Notes: generated from the letters alone by a model not told the origin. DNA of 64,000 bases from JANXQG01 sp963804375 (GCA_963804375.1 CAWDQE010000015.1:186001-250000), one strand, 5' to 3'; shown: positions 40,151 through 51,533, counted from the stretch's first letter. Program-made: numbers and translations.

Positions 40151-41448
40151 CGCAGGCGGTCCAGCGATTTCACTCGCGTGCTCAGGATGCATAAGGAAAG
40201 TCCCCAAATGCCGGCCAGGACGGCGGCCGACCAGGTCCAAGGATATTGCGACAGCCAATACTCCGCCAGGCTACGCTCGTTGGCGGGTTCCGGACGGTCA
40301 CGGTTCCAAGGTCCCGCGGACATGCCGGACATCGATTGGAATTGGGTCCGCTGCCGCTCGTAGGCCCGGCCGATTTGCACCCAGGCGGCATCGGTGTTGA
40401 GGATTGCCTCGCCGAGGCGGCTGAGATTGGCCGTGTAGGAGAACAACGGCCGCCAATCGGCCGTGAGCGATTCCCTCTCGGCCTGCTCGATTTCCTGCTG
40501 GAGTTGCTGCTGGCGCTGCTGCCAGTCCGGCAGCGGTCCCCGCCGTCCCGCGAAGCCCGGCGGGCCTTGCAAGGGGGATTGCGGCGTCTCGTATTCCTCC
40601 GGCTGCGGATCAAAGTCGTTCTCGTCGTACCCTTGCCGCGGGCCCCGCTGGGGCTGCGTCCTGCGCGGAGGTTGGAATTCCGGCTGGGCGCGGCGCCAGC
40701 CCTCTGCCTGTCTCTGGGCAATCGTTTCATGATGAATCTTGTCGAGCACGCCGGCGACCACCCAACCGATGAGAAACAGCGCAACCCACGCCAGCCCGAC
40801 AAACAGCGACCGCCGCGACAGCGACGACAAGGCCAGCATCAAGTTCCCCGCGGATACGGTGATCAGCAGTCCGTAGAGGATGCTCGCAGGCAGCAGCCGC
40901 CAAGTATCGCGGACCACGCTCAGATCGAGGCTGAAGCAGACGCCCAGCACATAAGCGGCCGCCGCCGGCAGCACGGCCACCGCGGCCACCAGGGCGGCAA
41001 TCACGCCGAGCTTGCCGAGGAAGTAGTCCAGCCGGGTCAGGGGGCGCGACAAGTACAGCGGCAGGGCATTGTAGCGCAGATCGAGACTGATCAGGTTCGG
41101 ACCCGTCAGCGTCACCAGGAGCAGGATGAAATAGAGTTCGGTCCGGAAGAAAAACGAGTAGGCCACGGTCCACAGCGCTTGCCGGAATTCCCGCGGATGT
41201 TCCGTCATGCCGTAGGACTTCAGCATGAGCAGCCAGTCCGCGCCCAAAGCCCCTTGCTCGAACAATCCCCAAACGGCCAGCGCGGCAACCAGCGCCAAAG
41301 CGGGCATCCAGGCCAGAACCAGGAGCAAGCGGACGTAGCGGCCCTTGAGCTGCGTGCGGAGCCCGTGCCGGCTGATGGCCAGCCACCGCCAGGCACGGCC
41401 CGACAGTGCGCCCTTCCAGTGCTGGTATCCTTGGTCGAAGATCGGCAT
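40147..41448 (-). CDS. ABC-2 type permease with large Pro/Gln-rich loop
   Basis: 433 residues. The opening MPIFDQGYQHWKG is a common planctomycete form. About six membrane helices; NLISLDLRYNALPLYLSRPLTR is the ABC-2 core. Between helices 5 and 6 sits an insert of about 160 residues (about 240-400) rich in Arg, Pro, Gln (QPPRRTQPQRGPRQ, QQRQQQLQQEIEQAE), part coiled-coil, probably extracytoplasmic. It precedes the ATPase, so this may be a second channel subunit of the same exporter or a separate one with the ATPase at 41475-42395. Confidence 0.85.
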   Translation of the reverse strand: MPIFDQGYQHWKGALSGRAWRWLAISRHGLRTQLKGRYVRLLLVLAWMPALALVAALAVWGLFEQGALGADWLLMLKSYGMTEHPREFRQALWTVAYSFFFRTELYFILLLVTLTGPNLISLDLRYNALPLYLSRPLTRLDYFLGKLGVIAALVAAVAVLPAAAAYVLGVCFSLDLSVVRDTWRLLPASILYGLLITVSAGNLMLALSSLSRRSLFVGLAWVALFLIGWVVAGVLDKIHHETIAQRQAEGWRRAQPEFQPPRRTQPQRGPRQGYDENDFDPQPEEYETPQSPLQGPPGFAGRRGPLPDWQQRQQQLQQEIEQAERESLTADWRPLFSYTANLSRLGEAILNTDAAWVQIGRAYERQRTQFQSMSGMSAGPWNRDRPEPANERSLAEYWLSQYPWTWSAAVLAGIWGLSLCILSTRVKSLDRLR

Positions 41449-41474
41449 AGCTGATCAGTCAGGTGTTGCGGTGA

Positions 41475-42395
41475 TTATTGGACGGCCTTCAAGAAAATCT
41501 CTTCGAGCGTGCTCTGTTGCGGCCGCAGGTGGCGGATCTGCTCGCCGCCTTCCGCGGCCAGCGACCACAACAGCTTTTCCGACTGCCCCGGCGGCAGATG
41601 CACCAGCAGGGAGTGATCGTGCTCGTTCACGACAACCATCGGTACATGGCGCCCGCCCGAGGCGGTCAGCCGCCGGCCGAAGGCGGCGGCATCGGTCTTG
41701 ACACGGACCTCAAAGCAGCGATCGTGTCCTTGCTTCAACTCGCGGATCTCGCCCTGGGCCAACAACCGCCCCTGCCCCAGCACGACGACGTAATCGCAAA
41801 CGAACTCCACGTCGGGCAGAAGATGGCTGGAGAAGAGCACGCTCATGTCCTTGCCGTGGGCCAGGTCGCGGGCCAGTTCGAGGATCTCCTGCCGGCCCGC
41901 CGGATCCATGCCGTTGGTCGGCTCGTCGAGAATCAGCAAACGGGGGTCGTGGACCAGGGCCGACGCCAGCTTCAGCCGTTGCTTCATGCCGGTCGAGTAC
42001 GACTCGGCGGGGCGATAGCGGGCCTCGCCCAGGCCGACGTGGTTGAGGATTTCATGGGCCCGTTGCAGGGCGTCGCTCCGCGACATGCCGCACAGCTCGC
42101 CGGCATAGGCCACGAAATCGACTCCGGCGACGCCGGGAAAAAGGCATTCATCCTCGGGCATAAAACCGACGGCCTGGCGGATATCGAGCCGCCTGGTGCG
42201 GAGGTCCATGTCCAGGACCATGCCCGTCCCGGCATCGATCTTGATCAGGCCCAGCAGCGTGCGAATCAGCGTCGTCTTCCCCGCACCGTTGGGACCAAGG
42301 AGTCCTACCGCGCCGGTCGGCACGGCAACCGAAAGTTGCCGCAAGGCCGCGATCGGGCCGTAGGTCTTTGTGATGTCTTGCAGGCTGAAAAGCAT
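41475..42395 (-). CDS. ABC transporter ATP-binding protein
   Basis: 306 residues from MLFSLQDITKTYG, preferred to the earlier ATG-like start in the ORF because the upstream stretch is antisense to ThuA. Walker A GPNGAGKTT, Q-loop MPEDECLF, signature YSTGMKQR, Walker B LLILDEPTNG, H-loop SSHLL. It lies 17 bases after ThuA and 26 bases before the permease. Together with the following three genes it gives two ATPase-permease pairs, a common arrangement for exporters in planctomycetes. Confidence 0.93.
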   Translation of the reverse strand: MLFSLQDITKTYGPIAALRQLSVAVPTGAVGLLGPNGAGKTTLIRTLLGLIKIDAGTGMVLDMDLRTRRLDIRQAVGFMPEDECLFPGVAGVDFVAYAGELCGMSRSDALQRAHEILNHVGLGEARYRPAESYSTGMKQRLKLASALVHDPRLLILDEPTNGMDPAGRQEILELARDLAHGKDMSVLFSSHLLPDVEFVCDYVVVLGQGRLLAQGEIRELKQGHDRCFEVRVKTDAAAFGRRLTASGGRHVPMVVVNEHDHSLLVHLPPGQSEKLLWSLAAEGGEQIRHLRPQQSTLEEIFLKAVQ

Positions 42396-42411
42396 AAGGA
42401 TTACAGCGCCG

Positions 42412-43155
42412 TTATTTCCCGGCTGCCCAGCGGATGCCGCGGGCCAGGATTTCCGGATAGGCCGGATTCTTCCAGGCCTGCGAGTCGTGGCCGAGTTGGA
42501 AGTAGAACACGCGGCTCTTGCCGTACTCGTGCGCCCAGGCGATCTGCGGATTGTTCTTGGGGTGATTGGTGGTAAGCAGCACGTGAACGTCCGCGGCCAC
42601 GTAGCAGTGGTTGTAGACCTCGTCGTGGATGGCGAAGTCGGCCAGGCCGCGGGTGATGGGATGTTCGCGGTCGGCCACCGCGACCTTGATATCCTGGTCG
42701 TGCTCGTAGGTCGACGGCCCGAACTTCTTGTCGCCTTCCTGGTAGACGCCGAAGCAGTACTTGCCGCCGATGATTTTCGTATACTCGTCCCATTGCGGAT
42801 GCGCGCCCAGATTGTGGTGGAGCGCCACAAGGCCAATCCCGCGGTGCAGCAAGGCGACCAAAGCCTTCTCTTGTTCGGGCGAGAACTTGGCGACCATATC
42901 GTAGCGAACCATGACGTCGTAGTCCTTCTCCAGACCCGGCTTGAGCAAGCCGGCCGACTGAGGCAGCGGGGCCTTGGTGTACTGGACGTCTCCCAGCGCG
43001 TCGAACATGGCAAAAAACGGCTTTTCCTCGAAATCATGACCGCCGTAGGTTAGAAGGACGCGGATCTTCTTCGCCCCGGCTTGCTCGGCCCCAACCGCCG
43101 GGCTGAAAGCAAATCCGATGGCGACGAAACAAAGACCGATGACGAGGGTTCTCAT
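42412..43155 (-). CDS. Exported ThuA-like protein
   Basis: 247 residues from MRTLVIGLCFVAIG (signal peptide to about AVGAEQ). The ThuA/amidotransferase-like fold is clear: RVLLTYGGHDFEE, GLVALHHNLGAH, YGKSRVFYFQLGHD. ThuA proteins are linked to trehalose/disaccharide uptake and keto-sugar use; this one is exported, as in many planctomycete sugar-degradation sets. It is transcribed leftward, but its promoter is not obvious; the rRNA terminator ends 90 bases before its start. Confidence 0.9.
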   Translation of the reverse strand: MRTLVIGLCFVAIGFAFSPAVGAEQAGAKKIRVLLTYGGHDFEEKPFFAMFDALGDVQYTKAPLPQSAGLLKPGLEKDYDVMVRYDMVAKFSPEQEKALVALLHRGIGLVALHHNLGAHPQWDEYTKIIGGKYCFGVYQEGDKKFGPSTYEHDQDIKVAVADREHPITRGLADFAIHDEVYNHCYVAADVHVLLTTNHPKNNPQIAWAHEYGKSRVFYFQLGHDSQAWKNPAYPEILARGIRWAAGK

Positions 43156-43244
43156 GGCAAGGCTCCGGGAAAGTTGAAGATGTAGATTCACCAGGAAATA
43201 TGATAACGCAAAGGAGAGAATATTTCGAGTATTTGACGGCAAAT

Positions 43245-43280
43245 AAAAAACCCCCGCGGACCTTCGCCCGCGGGGGTTTT
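43245..43280 (-). terminator. Rho-independent terminator of the 23S-5S operon
   Basis: A perfect 9-bp GC stem CCCCCGCGG / CCGCGGGGG (43251-43259 and 43268-43276) is followed, on the minus strand, by TTTTTT. It starts about 10 bases after the 5S end. The A-run on the other side makes it also work in the opposite direction. Confidence 0.9.
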
Positions 43281-43290
43281 CGTGAAAAAA

Positions 43291-43396
43291 CCCGGCAACA
43301 CCTACTCTCGCACTTTTGGTACTACCATTGGCTCTAGAAGCTTAACTACCGTGTTCGGGATGGGAACGGGTGTGGCCTTCCAGATATTGTCACCGG
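43291..43396 (-). rRNA. rrf: 5S ribosomal RNA
   Basis: On the minus strand the segment contains the conserved core CACACCCGTTCCCATCCCG followed by AACACGG, and the closing GAGAGTAGGTGTTGCCGGG, which pairs at the ends (CCGGTGAC.. / ..GCCGGG). Length about 106; ends estimated from pairing. It follows 23S after about 133 bases and is closed by a strong terminator. There is no tRNA in the spacer. Confidence 0.95.
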
Positions 43397-43529
43397 AAAG
43401 TGACGGCAAGGGCCGGTAAGGACCCTTGCCGCCTGACGCTGGTCAAGGCAAAGAATGTGGCATCTGCGGCCGCTCTTCGTTATGAAGAGGGGGCCGCCAG
43501 AGAGACGCGCAGGAGCATTGGATTCATGC

Positions 43530-46432
<2,903 letters not shown>

Positions 46433-46675
46433 ACATGAATCGAAGGCTCCTTACGAAACCGAGATCCATGCAACACTCTAGATCTTGAGAAAGGTTGTCA
46501 CCAAAACAGTCAGAAAGATGACCAAGATAGTCAGCAAACCGGCCGCCCCGGTGACGGGAATCAAGATCGGAGTAACGATCCAAAAATATAATCTCTTGCG
46601 CTCTCTTAAAACATCGTATGCGCTGCGTTCTCGCGAACGCAACTCACGTGATGTGAGATGCCACTTCATTACCTT

Positions 46676-46695
46676 AACCAAATTGTCAAAGAACA
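46676..46695 (-). promoter_or_regulatory. boxA antitermination element of the rRNA leader
   Basis: The minus strand reads TGTTCTTTGACAATTTGGTT, very close to the bacterial rRNA boxA (TGCTCTTTAACAATTT). It sits about 245 bases upstream of the 23S 5' end and downstream of three promoters, as in rRNA leaders that recruit the Nus/SuhB antitermination complex. Confidence 0.8.
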
Positions 46696-46787
46696 AATGG
46701 GCTCACGATTCCCGAGGGAACCGCACTACCCCTCGCCACTCTCGCGTCTCGCAAGTTTGCTCGACCGGCGGAAGTGAAGAGTCCTAT

Positions 46788-46815
46788 ATCATAGCAACTC
46801 CTCAAAACCCGTCAA
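46788..46815 (-). promoter_or_regulatory. rRNA promoter P3
   Basis: On the minus strand -35 TTGACG (46810-46815), 16-bp spacer, -10 TATGAT (46788-46793). It is the promoter closest to 23S. Confidence 0.8.
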
Positions 46816-46848
46816 GTGATCTTTTGGACGAATTGTGTCGAGCCTTTT

Positions 46849-46876
46849 ATTGTACCGCTTCCCGCAACCTCGTCAA
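46849..46876 (-). promoter_or_regulatory. rRNA promoter P2
   Basis: On the minus strand -35 TTGACG (46871-46876), 16-bp spacer, -10 TACAAT (46849-46854). The spacing to the next promoter is 61 bp. Confidence 0.8.
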
Positions 46877-46906
46877 GAGGTTTGCTGAGGTAACGGAAAG
46901 TCTCGG

Positions 46907-46934
46907 ATTATATCCATCGGCCAAGACCTGTCAA
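46907..46934 (-). promoter_or_regulatory. rRNA promoter P1 (perfect consensus)
   Basis: On the minus strand -35 TTGACA (46929-46934), 16-bp spacer, -10 TATAAT (46907-46912), both hexamers perfect. It is 58 bp from P2. A further TATAAT at 47019-47024 has only a weak -35 (TTGTGG) at 16 bp. Confidence 0.85.
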
Positions 46935-47112
46935 AGGGTGGACATTTCCCCGCCAAATGATTTCTTGGAATCGGGCTTTTCCACCCGAAAGAAGTAATGT
47001 TTCCCAGTGACGAAACTCATTATACGCCCCGTCGCGTGGGCCACAAGGGGCCCGACAAAGGGAATTCCGAAGCACCCGGAACACAAGGCGCAAGTCTATA
47101 TTTAGAAAGCAG

Positions 47113-47355
47113 TTACGCGGCTTCAAGCCGCACCTCTCGATCGGCCAGCCAGAGGGCCAATACGGTCTCGATCTGCTTATCCAACTTGTCGAGCTCCCGC
47201 AGCAATTCGTCGTGCCGCTCGTCCAATTCCACGAGCAATTTGAGTTCGTCAGCGTACTTTTCCATAAGATGCCGATCCGCGTGCATTTCCCGGGAAAATG
47301 GCACGATTTTGCAGATTTCGCCCCCGATTCGCAGCCGCGAGGCATTTCTCGACAA
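47113..47355 (-). CDS. Small coiled-coil protein
   Basis: 80 residues (or 50 from a second ATG at 47265). The C-terminal part, MEKYADELKLLVELDERHDELLREL and following, has a strong heptad pattern and acidic/Leu-rich helix, so it should form a coiled coil. No domain is recognised. It is preceded by a promoter and a terminator-like hairpin (47434-47482) and followed by the rRNA promoter region, so it may be controlled by attenuation. I prefer the coding frame to the overlapping 155-residue ORF because only this frame has regular amino-acid composition. Confidence 0.55.
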   Translation of the reverse strand: MSRNASRLRIGGEICKIVPFSREMHADRHLMEKYADELKLLVELDERHDELLRELDKLDKQIETVLALWLADREVRLEAA

Positions 47356-47433
47356 TCGGCCAAAGGTCTGCCCATTATTGAGAAACAGGACGGAAGCCGT
47401 TCAACTCAACCAGTTTTGGCGAGAAAGCCAAGA

Positions 47434-47517
47434 AAAAGACGCAGCGGGGTCCCCTCGAGCTCCCAGCTTCCCCGCTGCGTCCGAACACCGGCATCTCTCC
47501 CCAAGACGCCGTTGCCT
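47434..47517 (-). ncRNA. Candidate small RNA or attenuated leader
   Basis: A short transcription unit: from the consensus promoter at 47523-47550 to a rho-independent terminator (stem GACGCAGCGGGG / CCCCGCTGCGTC at 47439-47450 and 47471-47482, then TTTTT). The body has a second hairpin, CGGCGTCT / AGATGCCG with one G-U pair and a loop TGGGGAG. The length would be about 84. It starts just upstream of the coiled-coil gene on the same strand, so it may be an attenuator leader for it; it does not resemble SRP, 6S, tmRNA or RNase P RNA. Confidence 0.55.
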
Positions 47518-47522
47518 GGCAA

Positions 47523-47550
47523 CTATAGGTTGAAGTCAACGGCTGTCAAA
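47523..47550 (-). promoter_or_regulatory. Promoter of the candidate small RNA / coiled-coil gene
   Basis: On the minus strand -35 TTGACA (47545-47550), 16-bp spacer, -10 TATAGT (47523-47528). The 16-bp spacer equals that of the three rRNA promoters. Confidence 0.75.
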
Positions 47551-47721
47551 CGGTGGCGGTGGCCCATGATGGAGAAGCTGTTTCCAGGCAATTAAGACAG
47601 GATTTCACATAGACGAAGTCGGCATGATCGGTGCAGGTCGAGGTCTGAGGCATGGCGAAATAGGTGTATAATGACTCCCAGGTTCCAGAACTAGGGCCTC
47701 GCAACCGGCCGAGGAGGGAAA

Positions 47722-49505
47722 ATGAAACGAATATCGATTCGTGCGATCGGGCTGGCGGCGTTGCTGGCCTGGATTAACTCGGCGGTGTCCCAGGAACAAC
47801 CGAAGCAGCCGGTGCCGCCCATGGTTTCAGAAGCTGCCTGGGACGTGCGCCATCTCCCAGCGGAGACGCTTCCTGCCAAGAATTCCACCGTCGAGATAAC
47901 GATTTCCAGGCAGACGACGTACCTCACCCGGCCGTTGCGCAAAGATGGCTATGTCAACTACGTCGCCGCCTTGAATCGGCGTCTGCAAGCAGGCGTAACA
48001 CCCGAGAACAACGCAGTCGTGCCCTTCTTGAAGGCCATGGGGCCCGGCGAGATCGGCCCAAAGTATCGCGACGAGTATTTCAAGCTGCTGGAAATCGAGC
48101 CGCTCCCGGAGAAGGGTGACTACTTCGTCGAGCTCGATGCCTACGCCAAGGCACTCAAGGAGGCGGGGCGGCCCGCCACTGCGGAAAAGAAGGACGGGCA
48201 GGACGAATATTGGGAACAACTGTTCGCGTCGGCGATGAAGCGGGCCTGGTCGAAGAAGGAGTTTCCCATTCTGGCCGGCTGGCTGGCCGCCAATGAGAAG
48301 CCGCTGGCATTGCTGGTTGCGGCCTCGAAATGTCCACGGCGTTACGATCCGCTCATCCGCGCGGAAGATTGCCTGGCCGCGACTCTCGTGTGGGCGAATA
48401 GTTACCACCGCGACGTTGCGCTGCGAGGTCTCCTATCGTTGATCCAGCGGCGCGACGATGTTTCGCCTGTTCAGCAGTACCGGGCGCCGCTGCGGGCCTT
48501 GACCGCACGGGCGATGCTCCGCACAGGCGAGGGAAAAGTGGACGAGGCGTGGGAAGACCTGCTGGCCTGTCACCGGCTGGCAAGACTCGTTGGCCAGGGA
48601 CCTGCGTTGAACGAGGCGACGTTCGCCGTTTCTATGGATCTCAATGCCTGTGCCGCCGACCAGGTATTTTTGCGGCACGCGCGGCTCACTCCGGCCCAGA
48701 TTGCCAGGATGCGGAACAACCTCGACGAACTGCCTCCACTGCCCAGGCTGGTTGAAAAAATCAACTTCGGTGAGCGGTTCATCTACCTTGACTCCGTAGC
48801 AGTGCTCGCCCGGCGAGGTTTCAGCACGCTGTACTTCCATGCCGACGGGAACTTCACCCAGGGTTTGATCTATATGCTGATGGACTTGGGGGCCCGTGCA
48901 GCCATCGATTGGGACCACGTGCTCCGCATGGGCAACGCCTGGTACGATCGGCTGGCCGAGGCCTGCAGCAAGCCCACGCGGGCCGGGCGCACGGCAGCGC
49001 TGGACAAGATCGGCGCGAGCAGCGCCGCAAGCTGGATGCCTCGGCCAAGCTTCTGAAATCACCCGGCACCTGGATGCTCGCCGGCATGCGCTACGCCACT
49101 TCGGAGCGGTTCGGCCAGATCCTTATGTCCATCATAATTTCGCCGGACGTGCGGGGGTTCGCCGACCTCAATGACCGCGGGGCGATGCAGTTCGAGCTGA
49201 CCAGCTTTGCCTTCGCCTTGGCCGCATATCGCGCCGACCGCGGCAGGTATCCAGCCAAGCTCGCGGACCTGACGCCCAAGTACGTGGCCGAAGTTCCCAA
49301 GGACATATTTAACGACTCCGAACTGCGCTACCGGCAGGAAGAGGGCGGCTATCTGCTCTATAGCGTTGGCCTCAATGGCAGAGATGACGGCGGTAAGGGC
49401 GTCGACAACCGCAAGCGCATGGATGAGCTCAAGGAGGGAGAACTTCAGGAAGACTGGGACGACCTGACCGTCCGCGTGCCGGGAGGCGCGGCACGGAAAC
49501 CGTAA
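47722..49505 (+). CDS. Exported protein of unknown function, frameshifted
   Basis: About 594 residues; GAGGAGGG precedes the ATG. A signal peptide (IGLAALLAWINSAVS) is followed by a helical region (about 60-420) with repeated Leu/Ala-rich segments and a conserved-looking C-terminal domain (FELTSFAFALAAYRADRGRYPAKLADLTPKY and LLYSVGLNGRDDGG), a form common in planctomycete exported proteins with a pseudopilin-like end. The frame breaks near 49018 (one base missing): DKIG ends one frame and EQRRKLDASAKLLK continues in another. A TATAAT at 47668-47673 lies upstream. Function unknown. Confidence 0.72.
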
Positions 49506-49524
49506 GGATATTGTTCGAAATATA

Positions 49525-49646
49525 CTGCCCGCGGGTGAAAATGGCCCGTTTCATGCGCGGGCCATCGAAGCCCGAAGCGCAAGCGAGGTAAGCGTTTATG
49601 TCCCTCGCTTGCGCGTCGGGCTTCGATCATTTTCACCCGCGAGCAG
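49525..49646. repeat. 122-bp compound inverted repeat
   Basis: Arms CTGCCCGCGGGTGAAAATG / CATTTTCACCCGCGAGCAG and, inside, TCGAAGCCCGAAGCGCAAGC / GCTTGCGCGTCGGGCTTCGA, plus a small hairpin GGCCCG..CGGGCC on the left arm. It fills the gap between the unknown exported gene (plus) and nadC (minus). Confidence 0.85.
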
Positions 49647-49650
49647 TGAG

Positions 49651-49678
49651 TGTAGGGCGGACTAAAGTCCGCCCTACA
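49651..49678. repeat. Perfect palindrome (family C) that supplies the nadC stop
   Basis: TGTAGGGCGGACT / AGTCCGCCCTACA, 13-bp perfect arms around AA. The nadC stop (TAG, minus strand) is in its right arm at 49674-49676. Confidence 0.88.
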
Positions 49679-50657
49679 AATTGTGCTGATCGGGCCCATC
49701 GATCCAATCCAGGCCGAAATCGAGCGACACGGCCGAATGCGTGAGGGCTCCCACGCTGATCCTTTCGACCCCTGTTTCCGCCACATCGCGGACAGTGCGC
49801 AAATCGATCCCGCCGGAGGCCTCAAGCTCGACCGCCGCATGCCGGGCATCGCGACAGGCCACGGCCTCGCGGAGCGCGGCAGGACCCATGTTGTCCAGAA
49901 GGACCAGGTCGGGCCCCGCTGCCAACACCTCGTCGAGTTGCTCCAGCGTATCGACCTCGATTTCCACGATCATCTGCCGGCCCGCATCGCCCAAACGTTC
50001 CGAGAGGAACTGCCGCGCCTTGAGCACCGCCTCCGCCGGTGAATAACCGCCTGTACCTTGGGGCCGCAACGCGGCCCCCAAGGCCAGGTGGTTGTCTTTG
50101 ATCAATACGGCTTCGTAAAGGCCGGCACGATGGTTTCGCCCGCCTCCGCAAACAACGGCGTACTTCTCCAGCGACCGCCAGCCGGGAGTCGTCTTCCGCG
50201 TATCGTAGATGCCTGCCCGCGTGCCGGCCACGGCATCGACGTAGCGGCGCGTGAGCGACGCGATGCCCGAGAGACGGCCCAACATGTTCAGCAACGGCCG
50301 TTCCACCGCCAGCATTGTCCGGTCTGGACCTTGCAAGACTCCGATCGATTGCCGTGGCGCCAAGGTTTGTCCGTCGTGGGCCTGCGACGACCATTTGAGG
50401 GCAGAGCACGCAGGCGGGACGCCTGGCCTATGCAGGCTGAAATACGTCAAGGTCGCGGGGATTGCCGCCTCGCCGGCCAATACGCCGGCCTGGCGAACAA
50501 CGATGGCCGCCCTGCCCTGGGCCGCTTCGGGCACCAAAGCCTCCGTCGTGCAGTCACCCAGGACGTCTAGGTCCTCGCGCACGGCCAAATCGAGAATTTG
50601 CAGCCAATTCTGCTCGATTTCGTTATTCCAAACGGCTTGGCGAAATTCCTTGTTCAT
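49674..50657 (-). CDS. nadC: Nicotinate-nucleotide pyrophosphorylase (quinolinate phosphoribosyltransferase)
   Basis: 327 residues, slightly longer than usual. QAPRTase signatures: REDLDVLGDCTTEAL, ERPLLNMLGRLSGIASLTRRYV, YDTRKTTPGWRSLEKYAVVCGGGRNHR, LYEAVLIKDNHL, VEIEVDTLEQLDE, LVLLDNMGP and ELEASGGIDL. It makes NaMN from quinolinate and PRPP in de novo NAD synthesis, as a cytoplasmic hexamer or dimer. No nadA or nadB nearby. An insert of about ten residues, LRPQGTGGYSP, is a variable loop. The final residues and stop derive from a palindromic repeat. Confidence 0.96.
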   Translation of the reverse strand: MNKEFRQAVWNNEIEQNWLQILDLAVREDLDVLGDCTTEALVPEAAQGRAAIVVRQAGVLAGEAAIPATLTYFSLHRPGVPPACSALKWSSQAHDGQTLAPRQSIGVLQGPDRTMLAVERPLLNMLGRLSGIASLTRRYVDAVAGTRAGIYDTRKTTPGWRSLEKYAVVCGGGRNHRAGLYEAVLIKDNHLALGAALRPQGTGGYSPAEAVLKARQFLSERLGDAGRQMIVEIEVDTLEQLDEVLAAGPDLVLLDNMGPAALREAVACRDARHAAVELEASGGIDLRTVRDVAETGVERISVGALTHSAVSLDFGLDWIDGPDQHNL

Positions 50658-50665
50658 CAGTGGGG

Positions 50666-50763
50666 AAGGATGAAGGGGGAAGGATGAAGGATGAAGGATG
50701 AAGGATGAAGGATGAAGGATGAAGGATGAAGGATGAAGGATGAAGGATGAAGGATGAAGGATG
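50666..50763. repeat. Heptanucleotide minisatellite (AAGGATG)n
   Basis: Fourteen 7-base units, twelve perfect in a row from 50680 to 50763; the second unit reads AAGGGGG. The spacing is too short and without spacers, so it is not CRISPR. Its length should vary between strains. Confidence 0.95.
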
Positions 50764-50816
50764 AGATGCCGCTCGCCTGTTCCCGCCGTGGGCCGAGTAT
50801 TCTAAAATATCAATGT

Positions 50817-50927
50817 TCCGCTTAATTACTTGATTGGGTGTTTGCCTGTATCGCATCCCCAGCGGAAAAGGCCGGGTTTTCAGGGTTCGATTCAGTATTC
50901 GCCGACAAAATCAAGTAATTGAGCGGA
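50817..50927. repeat. Inverted repeat with 19-bp arms
   Basis: Left arm TCCGCTTAATTACTTGATT (50817-50835), right arm its complement at 50909-50927 with a single mismatch; 73 bases between. AT-rich and unlike the GC-rich palindromic families. Confidence 0.85.
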
Positions 50928-51021
50928 TCGTTGTAAAATATAGCGGAATGTCTAGGTAGTTTCCAGCTTCCCGCGTTTTTAGCCTGTCCCAATTCATCCT
51001 TCATCCTTCATCCTTCCGAAC

Positions 51022-51426
51022 GTGCCGCCCTGCCCTGCCCCGCCGAGACCACCGCCCCACTGGCTGCTTCGCCGAACCGAGCAGGCGACGGTGGCGATCC
51101 TGATCGGGTCCGGGCTGTTGTCGGTAATCGGCTGGTGGATTGGGCATGGCGGCGGACGAGGGCGGACGGTGGAGATCGAGCAGGCCGCACCACAGACGGC
51201 CCATTTCCAAGTGGACATCAACAAGGCCGATTGGCCAGAGCTTGCCACCCTACCCGGCGTTGGGCGGAAGATGGCCGAGCGGATCGTGCAAGCGCGGGAG
51301 CAAAACGGACCGTATCGGGATCTCGACGACCTGCGCCGGGTCCGCGGCATCGGCGCCCGCACCCTGGAGACACTGCGGCCCTACTTGCGGCCGATGCCCC
51401 AGCAGGAAGCCATGGCGGGAAAGTAG
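51022..51426 (+). CDS. ComEA-like helix-hairpin-helix DNA-binding protein
   Basis: 134 residues, GTG start. A membrane anchor (VAILIGSGLLSVIGWWIG, about 22-40) is followed by a ComEA HhH domain: DINKADWPELATLPGVGRKMAERIV ... LDDLRRVRGIGARTLETLRPYL. ComEA proteins bind incoming DNA at the cell surface for transformation; single-HhH copies are also found alone. Other competence genes are not visible. The start sits at the edge of the CATCCTT array. Confidence 0.87.
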   Translation: MPPCPAPPRPPPHWLLRRTEQATVAILIGSGLLSVIGWWIGHGGGRGRTVEIEQAAPQTAHFQVDINKADWPELATLPGVGRKMAERIVQAREQNGPYRDLDDLRRVRGIGARTLETLRPYLRPMPQQEAMAGK

Positions 51427-51435
51427 GGTGAAAGT

Positions 51436-51533
51436 GCTCGTAGTACCGGCTTTAGCCGGTCCTGACGGCGGAGATTCGGCCGGCCGGACAGTGCCCATGC
51501 CCCCGAATTCCGCCTAAAGGCGGGACTACGAGC
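51436..51533. repeat. Palindromic repeat (family B)
   Basis: The left arm GCTCGTAGTACCGGCTTTAG and right arm CTAAAGGCGGGACTACGAGC are inverted copies with a few mismatches; the same family as 31073-31132 but with a longer loop. Confidence 0.82.

Larger units (their letters stand above)
50658..51021. other. Satellite-rich spacer between nadC and the ComEA-like gene
   Basis: 364 bases without a gene. It holds an AAGGATG heptamer array (50666-50763, 14 units, one degenerate), a 19-bp inverted pair (50817-50835 with 50909-50927, one mismatch) around AT-rich DNA, and a short array of the inverse heptamer (CATCCTT, 50997-51017). The nadC promoter must lie inside it, but I see no good consensus. 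Confidence 0.85.

Noticed and set aside
42396..43037. N-terminal extension of the ABC ATPase ORF
   Set aside because: It is the out-of-frame shadow of the ThuA gene; the ATPase starts at MLFSLQD.
43397..43529. tRNA between 23S and 5S
   Set aside because: No cloverleaf or T-loop could be drawn in the spacer.
46485..46997. 170-residue ORF in the rRNA leader
   Set aside because: It runs antisense through the three promoters and boxA; random composition.
50666..50763. CRISPR array
   Set aside because: Units of 7 bases without spacers; a plain tandem satellite. No cas genes in the window.
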